From positions 930,001-994,000 of the forward strand of contig NZ_AP022575.1 in assembly GCF_010730055.1 (NCBI RefSeq): DNA of 64,000 nucleotides, given 5' to 3'. The notes beneath the pieces are model-generated. The model worked only from the letters and a program-made list of their open reading frames with translations. It did no database searches and was not told the origin of the DNA. The position numbers and the translations under genes are program-made. Origin of the DNA: Mycobacterium shinjukuense (lineage in GTDB: Bacteria; Actinomycetota; Actinomycetes; Mycobacteriales; Mycobacteriaceae). Shown here in pieces: positions 50,952-60,010 of the stretch; positions within the stretch are counted from its first letter, which is position 1; every line of letters starts with the position of its first letter.

Positions 50952-51672
50952 GGGCTACCTGCGGTGGGTTGGCCGCGGCCGGTGGTGTTGGGGGTGGGGG
51001 ACATGGGGTGGGAGGTGTTGCGTGTCGGTCTCGGTAACGCGCGGGTGTGCGGTTGAGAATACGTGTAGAGGAGGGGTGGGTTGATGAACTTTTCGGTGTT
51101 GCCGCCCGAGGTCAATTCGCTGCGGATGTTTTCTGGTGCGGGGTCGGCGCCGATGTTGGCGGCGGCGGCGGCCTGGGAGGGGCTGGCCGCGGAGTTGGGG
51201 TCGGCGGCGGATTCGTTTGCGTCGGTGACCTCGGGGTTGGCCGGTCAGGCGTGGCAGGGGCCGGCGGCGGTGGCGATGGCGGCGGCGGCGGCGCCGTATG
51301 CGGGGTGGTTGAGTGCGGCGGCGGCGCGGGCGGCGGGGGCGGCGGTGCAGGCCAAGGTGGTGGTGGGTGCGTTTGAGGCGGCGCGGGCGGCGACGGTTCC
51401 GCCGGTGGTGGTGGCGGCCAATCGGAATGCGGTGGTGCGGTTGGTGTTGACGAACCTGTTTGGGCAGAACGCGCCGGCGATTGCGGCCGCTGAGGCGCTG
51501 TATGAGCAGATGTGGGCCGCCGATGTGGCCGCGATGGTGGGGTATCACGCGGGGGCGTCGGCGGCCGCGGCGCGGTTGGCTGCCTGGCCGGGTGCCTTGT
51601 CGGGTTTGGCGGGCCCGTCGGGATTGTTCGGGTCGAGCACACCGCTGGCCGGGGCACAGCTCGGCATCCAAG
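50952..51672. repeat. Identical ~721-bp block, copy A (promoter and 5' end of first PPE-MPTR gene)
   Basis: By eye identical to 53021-53741 (offset 2069), covering about 130 bases of upstream DNA plus the first ~196 codons. Divergence starts abruptly after GGCATCCAAGCG. Confidence 0.9.
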
Positions 51673-52967
51673 CGTTCGCCGCCGAAGCGGTGGCCGGCCC
51701 GGCCGCCGCTTCCCAGGGGCTGAGCGACTTCGTCGTGAACCTGGGGTTTGGCAACATCGGTTCCTTCAACCTGGGTAGCGGCAACATCGGTGGCGTCAAC
51801 CTCGGCAGCGGCAACATCGGCAGCCAAAACCTAGGAAGTGGCAACTACGGCGGCCTGAACTGGGGCAGCGGAAACACGGGGACCGGAAACACTGGCAGCG
51901 GGAACGCCGGTGACTACAACCCCGGCAGCGGAAACTTCGGTAGCGGAAACCTCGGCAGTGGCAATATCGGCAGCCTCAATTTGGGCAGCGGAAACTTCGG
52001 CACCCTCAACGTCGGCAGCGGGAATAATGGCGATGTGGCCATCGGCAGTGGAAACATCGGAGACTTTATCCTCGGCAGCGGGAATAACGGTGATAACAAC
52101 ATCGGGTTCGGAAACCTCGGTACCGGAAATATCGGGTTCGGGAACAAGGGCAACAACAACATCGGCTTCGGGCTTACCGGTAATGGTCAGATTGGCTTCG
52201 GCGCTCTGAACTCCGGTACCGGAAATATCGGCTTGTTCAACTCGGGAAATAACAATATCGGTTTCTTCAATTCGGGAAATAACAACATCGGCTGGGCGAA
52301 CTCTGGCAACGGGAACACGGGTTTCGGGAACGCGGGCAACTTCAATACGGGCTTCTGGCACGCGGGCAATTCAAATACTGGCTTCGGAAGCGCGGGTAAC
52401 GGAAACTTCGGAATCTTCAATGCCGGAGACACAAACGTGGGCAGCTTCAACGTGGGCTGGCAGAATACCGGCTCGGGGAATTCGGGCGCGGGGAATACCG
52501 GTTTCATGAATGCGGGTGACTCGAATACCGGCTTCTTGAACGCCGGTAATGTCAACACCGGGTTCTTTAACGCGGGAAATGTCAACACCGGTGGATTCAA
52601 TGGTGGCGACCTCAACACCGGCTTCGGTAGCGCGCTTACTCAAGCAAGCGCAAACTCGGGCTTTGGGAACCTGGGCACCGGCAACTCCGGCTGGGGAAAT
52701 AGCGACCCCTTGGGGTCCGGCAACTCCGGCTTCTTCAACATCGGCACCGGAAACTCGGGCTTCTCAAACGCCGGGCCGTCTTCCCTCCTTGGCTTCAACT
52801 CTGGGTTCGCAAACGTTGGCACGTTCAATGCGGGGATTGCAAACTCAGGTAACAACCTCGCGGGCATCTCCAACTCGGGTGACGACAGCTCGGGCGTCCT
52901 AAATTCGGGCGATCAGAACTCCGGTGGCTTCAACTCGGGCGTCGGACTGTCTGGCTTCTTCAGGTAG
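51084..52967 (+). CDS. PPE-MPTR protein (PPE40 position)
   Basis: 627 residues. PPE domain of about 180 residues (MNFSVLPPEVNSLRMFSGAG, GWQG-type helix tip represented by QAWQGPAAVAMAAAAAPYAG, and a GLFGQNAPAIAAAEALYEQMWAADVAAM-like stretch in part), then a major polymorphic tandem repeat region of NxGxGNxG pentapeptides (NIGSGNIGG, NTGFGNAGN) to the C-terminus. AGGAGGGG lies upstream of ATG 51084; TTG 51081 is also possible. It lies directly after glyS, the place of PPE40 (Rv2356c). ESX-5 secreted by family. Confidence 0.93.
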   Translation: MNFSVLPPEVNSLRMFSGAGSAPMLAAAAAWEGLAAELGSAADSFASVTSGLAGQAWQGPAAVAMAAAAAPYAGWLSAAAARAAGAAVQAKVVVGAFEAARAATVPPVVVAANRNAVVRLVLTNLFGQNAPAIAAAEALYEQMWAADVAAMVGYHAGASAAAARLAAWPGALSGLAGPSGLFGSSTPLAGAQLGIQAFAAEAVAGPAAASQGLSDFVVNLGFGNIGSFNLGSGNIGGVNLGSGNIGSQNLGSGNYGGLNWGSGNTGTGNTGSGNAGDYNPGSGNFGSGNLGSGNIGSLNLGSGNFGTLNVGSGNNGDVAIGSGNIGDFILGSGNNGDNNIGFGNLGTGNIGFGNKGNNNIGFGLTGNGQIGFGALNSGTGNIGLFNSGNNNIGFFNSGNNNIGWANSGNGNTGFGNAGNFNTGFWHAGNSNTGFGSAGNGNFGIFNAGDTNVGSFNVGWQNTGSGNSGAGNTGFMNAGDSNTGFLNAGNVNTGFFNAGNVNTGGFNGGDLNTGFGSALTQASANSGFGNLGTGNSGWGNSDPLGSGNSGFFNIGTGNSGFSNAGPSSLLGFNSGFANVGTFNAGIANSGNNLAGISNSGDDSSGVLNSGDQNSGGFNSGVGLSGFFR

Positions 52968-53020
52968 CCGCCGCAACCAAGTATCGGTATTCCCCTATTC
53001 GTTGGCGACTCGAGTGGCTA

Positions 53021-53741
53021 GGGCTACCTGCGGTGGGTTGGCCGCGGCCGGTGGTGTTGGGGGTGGGGGACATGGGGTGGGAGGTGTTGCGTGTCGGTCT
53101 CGGTAACGCGCGGGTGTGCGGTTGAGAATACGTGTAGAGGAGGGGTGGGTTGATGAACTTTTCGGTGTTGCCGCCCGAGGTCAATTCGCTGCGGATGTTT
53201 TCTGGTGCGGGGTCGGCGCCGATGTTGGCGGCGGCGGCGGCCTGGGAGGGGCTGGCCGCGGAGTTGGGGTCGGCGGCGGATTCGTTTGCGTCGGTGACCT
53301 CGGGGTTGGCCGGTCAGGCGTGGCAGGGGCCGGCGGCGGTGGCGATGGCGGCGGCGGCGGCGCCGTATGCGGGGTGGTTGAGTGCGGCGGCGGCGCGGGC
53401 GGCGGGGGCGGCGGTGCAGGCCAAGGTGGTGGTGGGTGCGTTTGAGGCGGCGCGGGCGGCGACGGTTCCGCCGGTGGTGGTGGCGGCCAATCGGAATGCG
53501 GTGGTGCGGTTGGTGTTGACGAACCTGTTTGGGCAGAACGCGCCGGCGATTGCGGCCGCTGAGGCGCTGTATGAGCAGATGTGGGCCGCCGATGTGGCCG
53601 CGATGGTGGGGTATCACGCGGGGGCGTCGGCGGCCGCGGCGCGGTTGGCTGCCTGGCCGGGTGCCTTGTCGGGTTTGGCGGGCCCGTCGGGATTGTTCGG
53701 GTCGAGCACACCGCTGGCCGGGGCACAGCTCGGCATCCAAG
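53021..53741. repeat. Identical ~721-bp block, copy B (promoter and 5' end of second PPE-MPTR gene)
   Basis: Partner of 50952-51672. Both copies include the ribosome-binding site, so the two PPE-MPTR genes have identical proximal promoters. Confidence 0.9.
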
Positions 53742-55033
53742 CGGCCCCCGCCGAGGCGGCCGGACCCGCCGTGGCGGCTCCGCTGCAGGGCATCAATGTC
53801 GGCCTGGGAAACATCGGCTCCCTCAACATAGGCAGCGGAAACATCGGTGACACGAATTTCGGCAGCGGCAATATCGGCAGCCAAAACCTGGGCAGCGGCA
53901 ATATCGGCAGCACGAACCTGGGCAGCGGCAATCAGGGTGACGTCAATCTGGGTAGCGGCAACATCGGCAACTTCAACTTCGGCGGCGGCAACTTCGGTAG
54001 CCAAAACCTGGGCAGCGGCAATATTGGCAGCCACAACCTGGGCAGCGGAAACATTGGTAATACTAATGTCGGCAACGGTAATATTGGCGACACGAACTTC
54101 GGGAACGGCAACAACGGAAATCTCAACTTCGGCAGCGGGAACGTCGGTAGTAACAACGTCGGCTTCGGCAACACTGGAAGCGGCAACTTCGGATTCGGGA
54201 ATACCGGGAACAACAATATCGGCTTTGGTCTCACCGGCAATGGTCAGATCGGGATCGGCGCCCTGAACTCTGGCAGCGGAAACATCGGCCTCGGTAACTC
54301 CGGCACCGGGAACATCGGTTTCTTCAACTCCGGCTCCGGCAACGTCGGATTCGGGAACTCCGGTATTGGAAACACCGGTTTCGGAAACGCGGGTAGCACC
54401 AACACCGGCTTCTGGAATGGCGGTAATACCAATACCGGCGCCGCAAACGCCGGGGCGGGCAACTTCGGCTTTTTCGATTCCGGCAACTTCAACGCGGGCA
54501 GCTTTAACGCGGGCAACTCAAACACGAGCTTTGGGAATGCGGGCAACGTCAATAGTGGCTTCCTTAACGCCGGGAACATCAACTCCGGCTTCGCAAATGC
54601 CGGCCATGTCAACACCGGTTTCGGAAACGCGGGCAACACCAACACGGGTGGGCTGAACGGCGGCACCCTCAACACCGGATTCTTCAGCGCGGCGACCCAG
54701 GTCGGCCCCAACTCGGGCTTCTTCAACGTCGGCACCGGCAACTCAGGTTTTGGCCAGAACGACCCGTCTGGCAGCGGCAACTCGGGCATCCAGAACTCGG
54801 GTTTCGGTAACTCGGGCTACGTCAATACCAGCACCACCCTATTGTTCGGTGGCAACTCAGGCATTCTGAACACGGGTTATGGGAACGCGGGCTTCTACAA
54901 TGCGGCTGTCCAGAACGCGGGCTTCGCCATTGCGGGCGTCATGACTTCGGGCATTTTGAACTCCGGAACCGGCAGCTCGGGTCTGCTGGTCATCGGAAAT
55001 GGGCTCTCGGGCTTCTTCAAGAATTTCCTGTAG
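53153..55033 (+). CDS. PPE-MPTR protein (PPE39 position)
   Basis: 626 residues with PPE domain identical to its upstream paralogue, then an independent MPTR array (NIGSGNIGD, NLGSGNIGS, NTGFGNAGN) and a C-terminal end GNGLSGFFKNFL. In M. tuberculosis an IS6110 lies between PPE40 and PPE39; here only 185 bases of duplicated promoter and spacer separate the two, and no transposase is present. Confidence 0.93.
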   Translation: MNFSVLPPEVNSLRMFSGAGSAPMLAAAAAWEGLAAELGSAADSFASVTSGLAGQAWQGPAAVAMAAAAAPYAGWLSAAAARAAGAAVQAKVVVGAFEAARAATVPPVVVAANRNAVVRLVLTNLFGQNAPAIAAAEALYEQMWAADVAAMVGYHAGASAAAARLAAWPGALSGLAGPSGLFGSSTPLAGAQLGIQAAPAEAAGPAVAAPLQGINVGLGNIGSLNIGSGNIGDTNFGSGNIGSQNLGSGNIGSTNLGSGNQGDVNLGSGNIGNFNFGGGNFGSQNLGSGNIGSHNLGSGNIGNTNVGNGNIGDTNFGNGNNGNLNFGSGNVGSNNVGFGNTGSGNFGFGNTGNNNIGFGLTGNGQIGIGALNSGSGNIGLGNSGTGNIGFFNSGSGNVGFGNSGIGNTGFGNAGSTNTGFWNGGNTNTGAANAGAGNFGFFDSGNFNAGSFNAGNSNTSFGNAGNVNSGFLNAGNINSGFANAGHVNTGFGNAGNTNTGGLNGGTLNTGFFSAATQVGPNSGFFNVGTGNSGFGQNDPSGSGNSGIQNSGFGNSGYVNTSTTLLFGGNSGILNTGYGNAGFYNAAVQNAGFAIAGVMTSGILNSGTGSSGLLVIGNGLSGFFKNFL

Positions 55034-55321
55034 CGCGATGGGGGTTGTCGCATCAACCGCAGGTGAACGTCCGAAGGGGTCGTTCCGGTGTCCGCCGGTG
55101 CCCGATCGGTGAGGTCTGACGTGCGCACATGCGGCGGCATCGACCGGTGATGGGCTTGCGTGGGGTCTCATTCTCGGTGGGCAGACAGTGGTTAACGATG
55201 GTCAGTAGTGGGCTATGGCGGATTCGGCGAAGGCGGGTACTTTTGGTGTGGGTTGTCTTACAATTCAGCGATGGGCTCGCGTCCGTGCGTGACCGTAGTC
55301 GGTGAGTGATGTGGGGTTGCG

Positions 55322-56524
55322 ATGATTCCGGAGTTCGCCTGGTTGCCGCCGGAGATTAACTCGGCACGAATCTTTGCCGGTGCCGGGCCGGGTCCGTTGT
55401 TGTCGGCGGCTGCGGCATGGGAGGGGCTGGCGTCGGATTTGCGGGCGTCGGCGGCGTCGTTTGATTCGGTGATAGCCGGGTTGACCAGTGGGCCGTGGGC
55501 GGGTCCGTCGTCGGTGGCGATGGCGGCGGCGGCCGCGCCGTATGTGGGCTGGTTGAGCGCGGCGGCTGGGCAGTCGGAGTTGGCGGCCAGCCAGGCGCGG
55601 GCGGCGGCGACGGCCTTTGAGACGGCGTTGTCGGCCACGGTGCATCCGGCGGCGGTGACGGCCAATCGGGTGTTGTTGGGGCTGTTGGTGGCGACCAACC
55701 TGTTGGGTCAGAACACTCCGGCGATTGCCGCCACCGAGTTCGATTATGTGGAGATGTGGGCCCAGGATGTGGCCGCGATGGTGGGGTATCAGGCCGGGGC
55801 GGTGTCGGTGGCTGAGACGTTGACGCCGTTCAGCGTGCCGCCGTTCGATCTGGTGGGATTCGCCTCCCAGGTGGGTACCGTTCTCGGGACCGGTGCGGCG
55901 CTGGGCAAATCCGTGGTCCTGGGGGCCCAGGGGGCGGTGCAGGGCGTTCCGACCCTGTTGGCCGGGGCCACAACTGCGGTCCCCGCCGTGGCGACGGCGG
56001 CGCAATCGATGGCGTCAGCGGTGCCGGTGCAGTCGGTGCTGTCGGCGGCGCCGACGGCGCTGTATCCGCTCAGCATGATGTTGGGGCCGCTGATGAATGC
56101 GGCGCAGTCGGCGAACGCGGGCTCGGCCGGGTTGGCGAATGCGGCGGCGGCCGGGCTGGGCGCTGAGATGCCCAAGTTTGTCGGGGACACCACCCCGAAG
56201 GGTCTGGGTGGTGCGGGTCTGGGTGCGGGCGCGGCGGGCGAGCTCGGTAAGGCGCGGTTGGTGGGGTCGATGTCGGTGCCGCCGACGTGGCAGGGGTCGG
56301 TGCCCAAGGCGATGGCCAGCTCGGCGATGTCGGGGCTGGGCGCGCTGCCGGCTGAGATGGCGCAGGCGGGGGCCGTCGGTGCGCCTATGGGAATGATGCC
56401 TTTCCCGATGGGTATGGGCGGCGCGGGGGCCGGCATGCCCCCGGGCATGATGGGCCGCGGTGGCGCGGGTGCGCATGTGGTGCAGTCGCGCCCCAGCGTG
56501 ATCCCGCGGACCGGCATCGGATAG
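55322..56524 (+). CDS. PPE71: PPE71/PPE38-type PPE protein (upstream copy)
   Basis: 400 residues. PPE domain (MIPEFAWLPPEINSARIFAG, SGPWAGPSSVAMAAAAAPYV), a middle segment unlike its paralogue (residues 175-240), and a C-terminal region rich in Gly/Met with SVPPTWQGSVP (PPE-SVP type) and PRTGIG at the end. First gene of the PPE71-esxX-esxY-PPE38 block. In M. tuberculosis PPE38/PPE71 is needed for ESX-5 export of PE_PGRS and PPE-MPTR proteins. The symbol is assigned by position; the two paralogues are nearly interchangeable. Confidence 0.9.
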   Translation: MIPEFAWLPPEINSARIFAGAGPGPLLSAAAAWEGLASDLRASAASFDSVIAGLTSGPWAGPSSVAMAAAAAPYVGWLSAAAGQSELAASQARAAATAFETALSATVHPAAVTANRVLLGLLVATNLLGQNTPAIAATEFDYVEMWAQDVAAMVGYQAGAVSVAETLTPFSVPPFDLVGFASQVGTVLGTGAALGKSVVLGAQGAVQGVPTLLAGATTAVPAVATAAQSMASAVPVQSVLSAAPTALYPLSMMLGPLMNAAQSANAGSAGLANAAAAGLGAEMPKFVGDTTPKGLGGAGLGAGAAGELGKARLVGSMSVPPTWQGSVPKAMASSAMSGLGALPAEMAQAGAVGAPMGMMPFPMGMGGAGAGMPPGMMGRGGAGAHVVQSRPSVIPRTGIG

Positions 56525-56623
56525 GGCGGGGGTGATTGGTCGGGGCCTGTGTGTTGGGCCCTGATGCGCCACGTTGGTGGCGCCGCATGTGGTTGATTGT
56601 GAACGGATTGGGAAAGGACGGGT

Positions 56624-56923
56624 GTGGTGGCTACTCGGTTTATGACGGATCCGCACGCGATGCGGGACATGGCGGGCCGGTTTGAGGTGCACGCCCAGAC
56701 GGTCGAGGACGAGGCCCGGCGGATGTGGGCGTCGGCGCAAAACATTTCCGGTGCCGGCTGGAGCGGTCTGGCCGAGGCGACCTCGCTGGACACCATGGGC
56801 CAGATGAATCAGGCGTTTCGCAACATCGTGAACATGCTGCACGGGGTGCGCGACGGGCTGATCCGGGACGCCAACAACTACGAGCAGCAAGAGCAGGCAT
56901 CCCAGCAGATCTTGAGCAGTTAG
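56624..56923 (+). CDS. esxX: ESAT-6-like protein EsxX (CFP-10-like subfamily, QILSS)
   Basis: 99 residues, WXG100 family. Helix-turn-helix with the WxG motif as AGWSGLAEAT near residue 45, and a C-terminal end ASQQILSS, typical of the EsxJ/K/P/W/X (QILSS) group. A YxxxD/E secretion signal is present as YEQQE. GTG start with GGAAAGGA upstream; a second GTG follows immediately. Partner is EsxY, 10 bases downstream. By family exported as a heterodimer by ESX-5. Confidence 0.95.
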   Translation: MVATRFMTDPHAMRDMAGRFEVHAQTVEDEARRMWASAQNISGAGWSGLAEATSLDTMGQMNQAFRNIVNMLHGVRDGLIRDANNYEQQEQASQQILSS

Positions 56924-56933
56924 GACATCAGCT

Positions 56934-57218
56934 ATGACGATCAATTACCAGTTCGGCGACGTGGACGCCCACGGCGCCACGATCCGGGCGCAGGCGGCGG
57001 CGTTGGAGGCCGAGCACCAGGCGATCGTGCGCGATGTGCTGGCGGCCGGGGACTTCTGGGGCGGTGCCGGGTCGGTGGCCTGCCAGGAGTTCATCACCCA
57101 ATTGGGCCGCAATTTCCAGGTCATTTACGAACAGGCCAACGCGCACGGGCAGAAGGTGCAGACCGCCGGCAGCAACATGGCGCAAACCGACTCCGCGGTG
57201 GGTTCGAGCTGGGCCTGA
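56934..57218 (+). CDS. esxY: ESAT-6-like protein EsxY (Mtb9.9 subfamily)
   Basis: 94 residues, WXG100 family: MTINYQFGDVDAHGATIRAQ start, the turn motif as DFWGGAGSVACQEF near residue 43, and a C-terminal end AQTDSAVGSSWA. This is the Mtb9.9 group (EsxI/L/N/O/V/Y), the usual partner of QILSS proteins. Downstream of esxX in a two-gene unit, followed by PPE38. Confidence 0.95.
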   Translation: MTINYQFGDVDAHGATIRAQAAALEAEHQAIVRDVLAAGDFWGGAGSVACQEFITQLGRNFQVIYEQANAHGQKVQTAGSNMAQTDSAVGSSWA

Positions 57219-57506
57219 TCTTCCTTGGCGTCGCGAGGCATGGCCGACAATCCGCGGGAGCGGATGACACCGGGGAACGGGTGCGCGCGCTGAGAGACAC
57301 CCATTTCCGCCGGGCAACGTCACCAAACTGATTCCCGAACCGAATGCCTAACGCCAGGATCATGGCAACCTGGTGTCAGGATCTTGGGAAAAGCGCGGAC
57401 TTTTGGTGCGGATTGTTTTACGATCCGTCGGTGGGTTTGCGCCCATGTACGGTCGTTGTCAGTATTCGTCGGAGCCGGTGATGCGGCTGACAGATGTGGG
57501 GTTGCG

Positions 57507-58682
57507 ATGATTGCGGAATTCGCCTGGTTGCCGCCGGAGATTAACTCGGCACGAATCTTTGCCGGTGCCGGGCCGGGTCCGTTGTTGTCGGCGGCTGCGG
57601 CATGGGAGGGGCTGGCGTCGGATTTGCGGGCGTCGGCGGCGTCGTTTGATTCGGTGGTAGCCGGGTTGACCAGTGGGCCGTGGGCGGGTCCGACGTCGGT
57701 GGCGATGGCGGCGGCGGCCGCGCCGTATGTGGGCTGGTTGAGCGCGGCGGCTGGGCAGTCGGAGTTGGCGGCCAGCCAGGCGCGGGCGGCGGCGACGGCC
57801 TTTGAGACGGCGTTGTTGGCCACGGTGCATCCGGCGGCGGTGACGGCCAATCGGGTGTTGTTGGGGCTGTTGGTGGCGACCAACCTGTTGGGTCAGAACA
57901 CTCCGGCGATTGCCGCCACCGAGTTCGATTATGTGGAGATGTGGGCCCAGGATGTGGCCGCGATGGTGGGGTATCAGGCCGGGGCGGTGTCGGTGGCCTC
58001 GATGTTGACGCCGTTTAGCGTGCCGCCGCTGGAACTGGCCGGGTTGGCCAGTCAGGTCAATGCGCAGGTTGCCGGGATGGCGGCGGCGGCGACGGCGGCG
58101 GTGTCTCCGGTGGCCGAGGGTGCGCTGCTGGCGGCCCCGGCCATGGTGACGGCCGCGCAATCTGCGGTGGCGGGCATGCCGGTGCAGTCGATGCTGTCGG
58201 CGGCGCAGATGGCGATGTATCCGGCCAGCATGATGTTGGGGCCGCTGATGAATGCGGCGCAGTCGGCGAACGCGGGCTCGGCCGGGTTGGCGAATGCGGC
58301 GGCGGCCGGGCTGGGTGCTGAGACGCCCAAGTTTGTCGGGGACACCACCCCGAAGGGTCTGGGTGGTGCGGGTCTGGGTGCGGGCGCGGCGGGCGAGCTC
58401 GGTAAGGCGCGGTTGGTGGGGTCGATGTCGGTGCCGCCGACGTGGCAGGGGTCGGTGCCCAAGGCGATGGCCAGCTCGGCGATGTCGGGGCTGGGCGCGC
58501 TGCCGGCTGAGTTGGCGCAGGCGGGGGCCGCCGGAACCGGTGGCATGGGAATGATGCCGATGCCGATGGGTATGGGCGGCGCGGGGGCCGGTATGCCCCC
58601 GGGCATGATGGGCCGCGGTGGCGCGGGTGCGCATGTGGTGCAGTCGCGCCCCAGCGTGATCCCGCGGACCGGCGTCGGATAG
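57507..58682 (+). CDS. PPE38: PPE38-type PPE protein (downstream copy)
   Basis: 391 residues, the length of M. tuberculosis PPE38. Nearly identical to the upstream copy in the PPE domain (differences such as IPEF/IAEF and PSSV/PTSV) and in the SVPPTWQGSVP C-terminal region, with a different middle (residues 170-230). The upstream 100 bases also resemble the promoter of the first copy (TACTTTTGGTGTGGGTTGT vs GACTTTTGGTGCGGATTGT, and an identical GATGTGGGGTTGCGATGAT at the start). Last gene of the block. Confidence 0.92.
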   Translation: MIAEFAWLPPEINSARIFAGAGPGPLLSAAAAWEGLASDLRASAASFDSVVAGLTSGPWAGPTSVAMAAAAAPYVGWLSAAAGQSELAASQARAAATAFETALLATVHPAAVTANRVLLGLLVATNLLGQNTPAIAATEFDYVEMWAQDVAAMVGYQAGAVSVASMLTPFSVPPLELAGLASQVNAQVAGMAAAATAAVSPVAEGALLAAPAMVTAAQSAVAGMPVQSMLSAAQMAMYPASMMLGPLMNAAQSANAGSAGLANAAAAGLGAETPKFVGDTTPKGLGGAGLGAGAAGELGKARLVGSMSVPPTWQGSVPKAMASSAMSGLGALPAELAQAGAAGTGGMGMMPMPMGMGGAGAGMPPGMMGRGGAGAHVVQSRPSVIPRTGVG

Positions 58683-58819
58683 CGCCGACCGGTTGGAGGT
58701 TCTCCGGCGACCGTGTGGTAGCGGCTGCTGGCCGCCAATGCTTCGCTTCGGTGATCGGTATGCGGACGGGCTGCCTGTCGACGCCGATGCCCACGAGCCA
58801 GAACGGATCTGAACCTGAC

Positions 58820-59542
58820 TCAGATATGCCCCATTCCGCTGGTCATCAGCAGAACCCCGAGCAGCGCGATGATCACCGCGCACAGCTGTTGTCGGCGAGC
58901 TTTGACCCAACCCTGCACCGTGGACATGATCTGGTCGGCCTTCCCCGGCGCCGCCAGCCGGCTGGCGAGCGGGACCTCGACGAACGCCAAGGCCACCAGG
59001 GTGTACACCCCGGCCGCAGTGATCTGACTGCCCACAGCGGCTCCCGAGCCCACAATGGCGGTCAGCGCCGCCAGGAACCTGAAGTCCACCAGCATCCCGA
59101 TTCCGAGGATGAACGCCACCCGCAACGGCCTGGCCTGCAACGCCTCCCTCGCGCGCAGCGACAATCTGGCGACCGCGGTCGACGTCAGCACCCGCAGCGC
59201 AGATGTGGTGCCGCCGGTCACGCCCAGCCGCGCTCGGTGACGTGGCAAGACGCCAGCCGCGAGTCCGGCGATGAGCAAGGCCAGCACACCCATCGCGATC
59301 TGAATGTGTCCGGCGGTGGAGCCAGCGGCGGCGCTTTGCACCCGGTGCATGGCTGCGAGCGCGTAGTCGCGCAGCCCGAATAACACACCCACGGCCAGAA
59401 CCACGCTGATTGCGATGCCGCCGAGCCAGAACGCGACCAGCTGACCGGCGGCACGAGGCCGCGACGATAACAGAACACTGATCCCGATTCGCACCGGGTC
59501 CGCGGTCGCCACCAGAGCCAACACCAGCACCGTGCCCCACAT
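58820..59542 (-). CDS. GAP/Sap-family polytopic membrane protein (lipid-addressing type)
   Basis: 240 residues with about six hydrophobic helices: MWGTVLVLALVATADPVRIG at the N-terminus, VAFWLGGIAISVVLAVGVLF, IQIAMGVLALLIAGLAAGVL, AFILGIGMLVDFRFLAALTA, AAGVYTLVALAFVEVPLASR and a C-terminal LCAVIIALLGVLLMTSG. The pattern is that of mycobacterial GAP/Sap proteins, which help place glycopeptidolipids or sulfolipid-1 at the surface. The start is uncertain: 59542 gives the usual MW-start; 59593 and 59647 are in frame. It is not in the corresponding M. tuberculosis stretch as I recall it. Confidence 0.75.
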   Translation of the reverse strand: MWGTVLVLALVATADPVRIGISVLLSSRPRAAGQLVAFWLGGIAISVVLAVGVLFGLRDYALAAMHRVQSAAAGSTAGHIQIAMGVLALLIAGLAAGVLPRHRARLGVTGGTTSALRVLTSTAVARLSLRAREALQARPLRVAFILGIGMLVDFRFLAALTAIVGSGAAVGSQITAAGVYTLVALAFVEVPLASRLAAPGKADQIMSTVQGWVKARRQQLCAVIIALLGVLLMTSGMGHI

Positions 59543-59647
59543 GGCACCGGACGCTACAGCGACGCCGCGGGTCGCGAAACCCGTTTTAGGCATCGATTTT
59601 CCGATCACGACCGAATTACTCGAGCCCGGGATTTTGTCTGGCGGCAA

Positions 59648-60010
59648 AGTAAGACGGCTCGAAGTGACATGCCCTCTCGTCGAAAGCGGATGACCGGTCG
59701 CTGACCTCGAAGAATGCCCCCAATGCGGGTGCGGAAGTCGGGCGGAGAAATGGTTCTATGAGGGTTCGATCAGGAACAAAGGATTGGATAAATTTTTTGG
59801 AACGTCCTTCGTATGGCGTTGTGCTGCAACCGTTGACGGCCGATAGCACCCAGGGCGTCGGCCGGGTGGGGTCACAGATCTCCTGCTGGCGACGCGCTCG
59901 CATCTGCTGTCGCCAGACAGGCCGCGCGCGACACGCCGCCTGTCGTATCGCGATTGCCCACCGTCGCATCTATACCGTGATTTCCACATGCGGGCAGGGA
60001 GGCAGGTCCA
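59648..60010. other. 363-base intergenic region carrying the plcA promoter
   Basis: Between the divergent GAP/Sap-like gene and plcA. The only structure seen is the plc promoter element near 59929-59981; no ORF is supported. Confidence 0.6.
59929..59981 (+). promoter_or_regulatory. Shared plc promoter element, plcA copy
   Basis: CGACACGCCG at 59929, GTATCG, and TATACCGTGAT at 59971-59981 (TATACC as -10 candidate). The element recurs before plcB with identical internal spacing (42 bases) and identical distance (40 bases) to the start codon. Confidence 0.6.

Noticed and set aside
51700..54900. Regular repeats in the PPE-MPTR genes considered as a CRISPR or satellite array
   Set aside because: Repeats are coding pentapeptides (NxGxG) in frame, without constant repeats and unique spacers.
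50879..55321. Search for IS6110 or another transposase at the PPE39/PPE40 site
   Set aside because: No transposase ORF or terminal inverted repeats were seen; the interval is only duplicated promoter and spacer.
57459..59540. 693-codon minus-strand ORF across PPE38 and the membrane protein gene
   Set aside because: Arg/His-rich shadow frame produced by GC-rich codon bias; both real genes there are in other frames.
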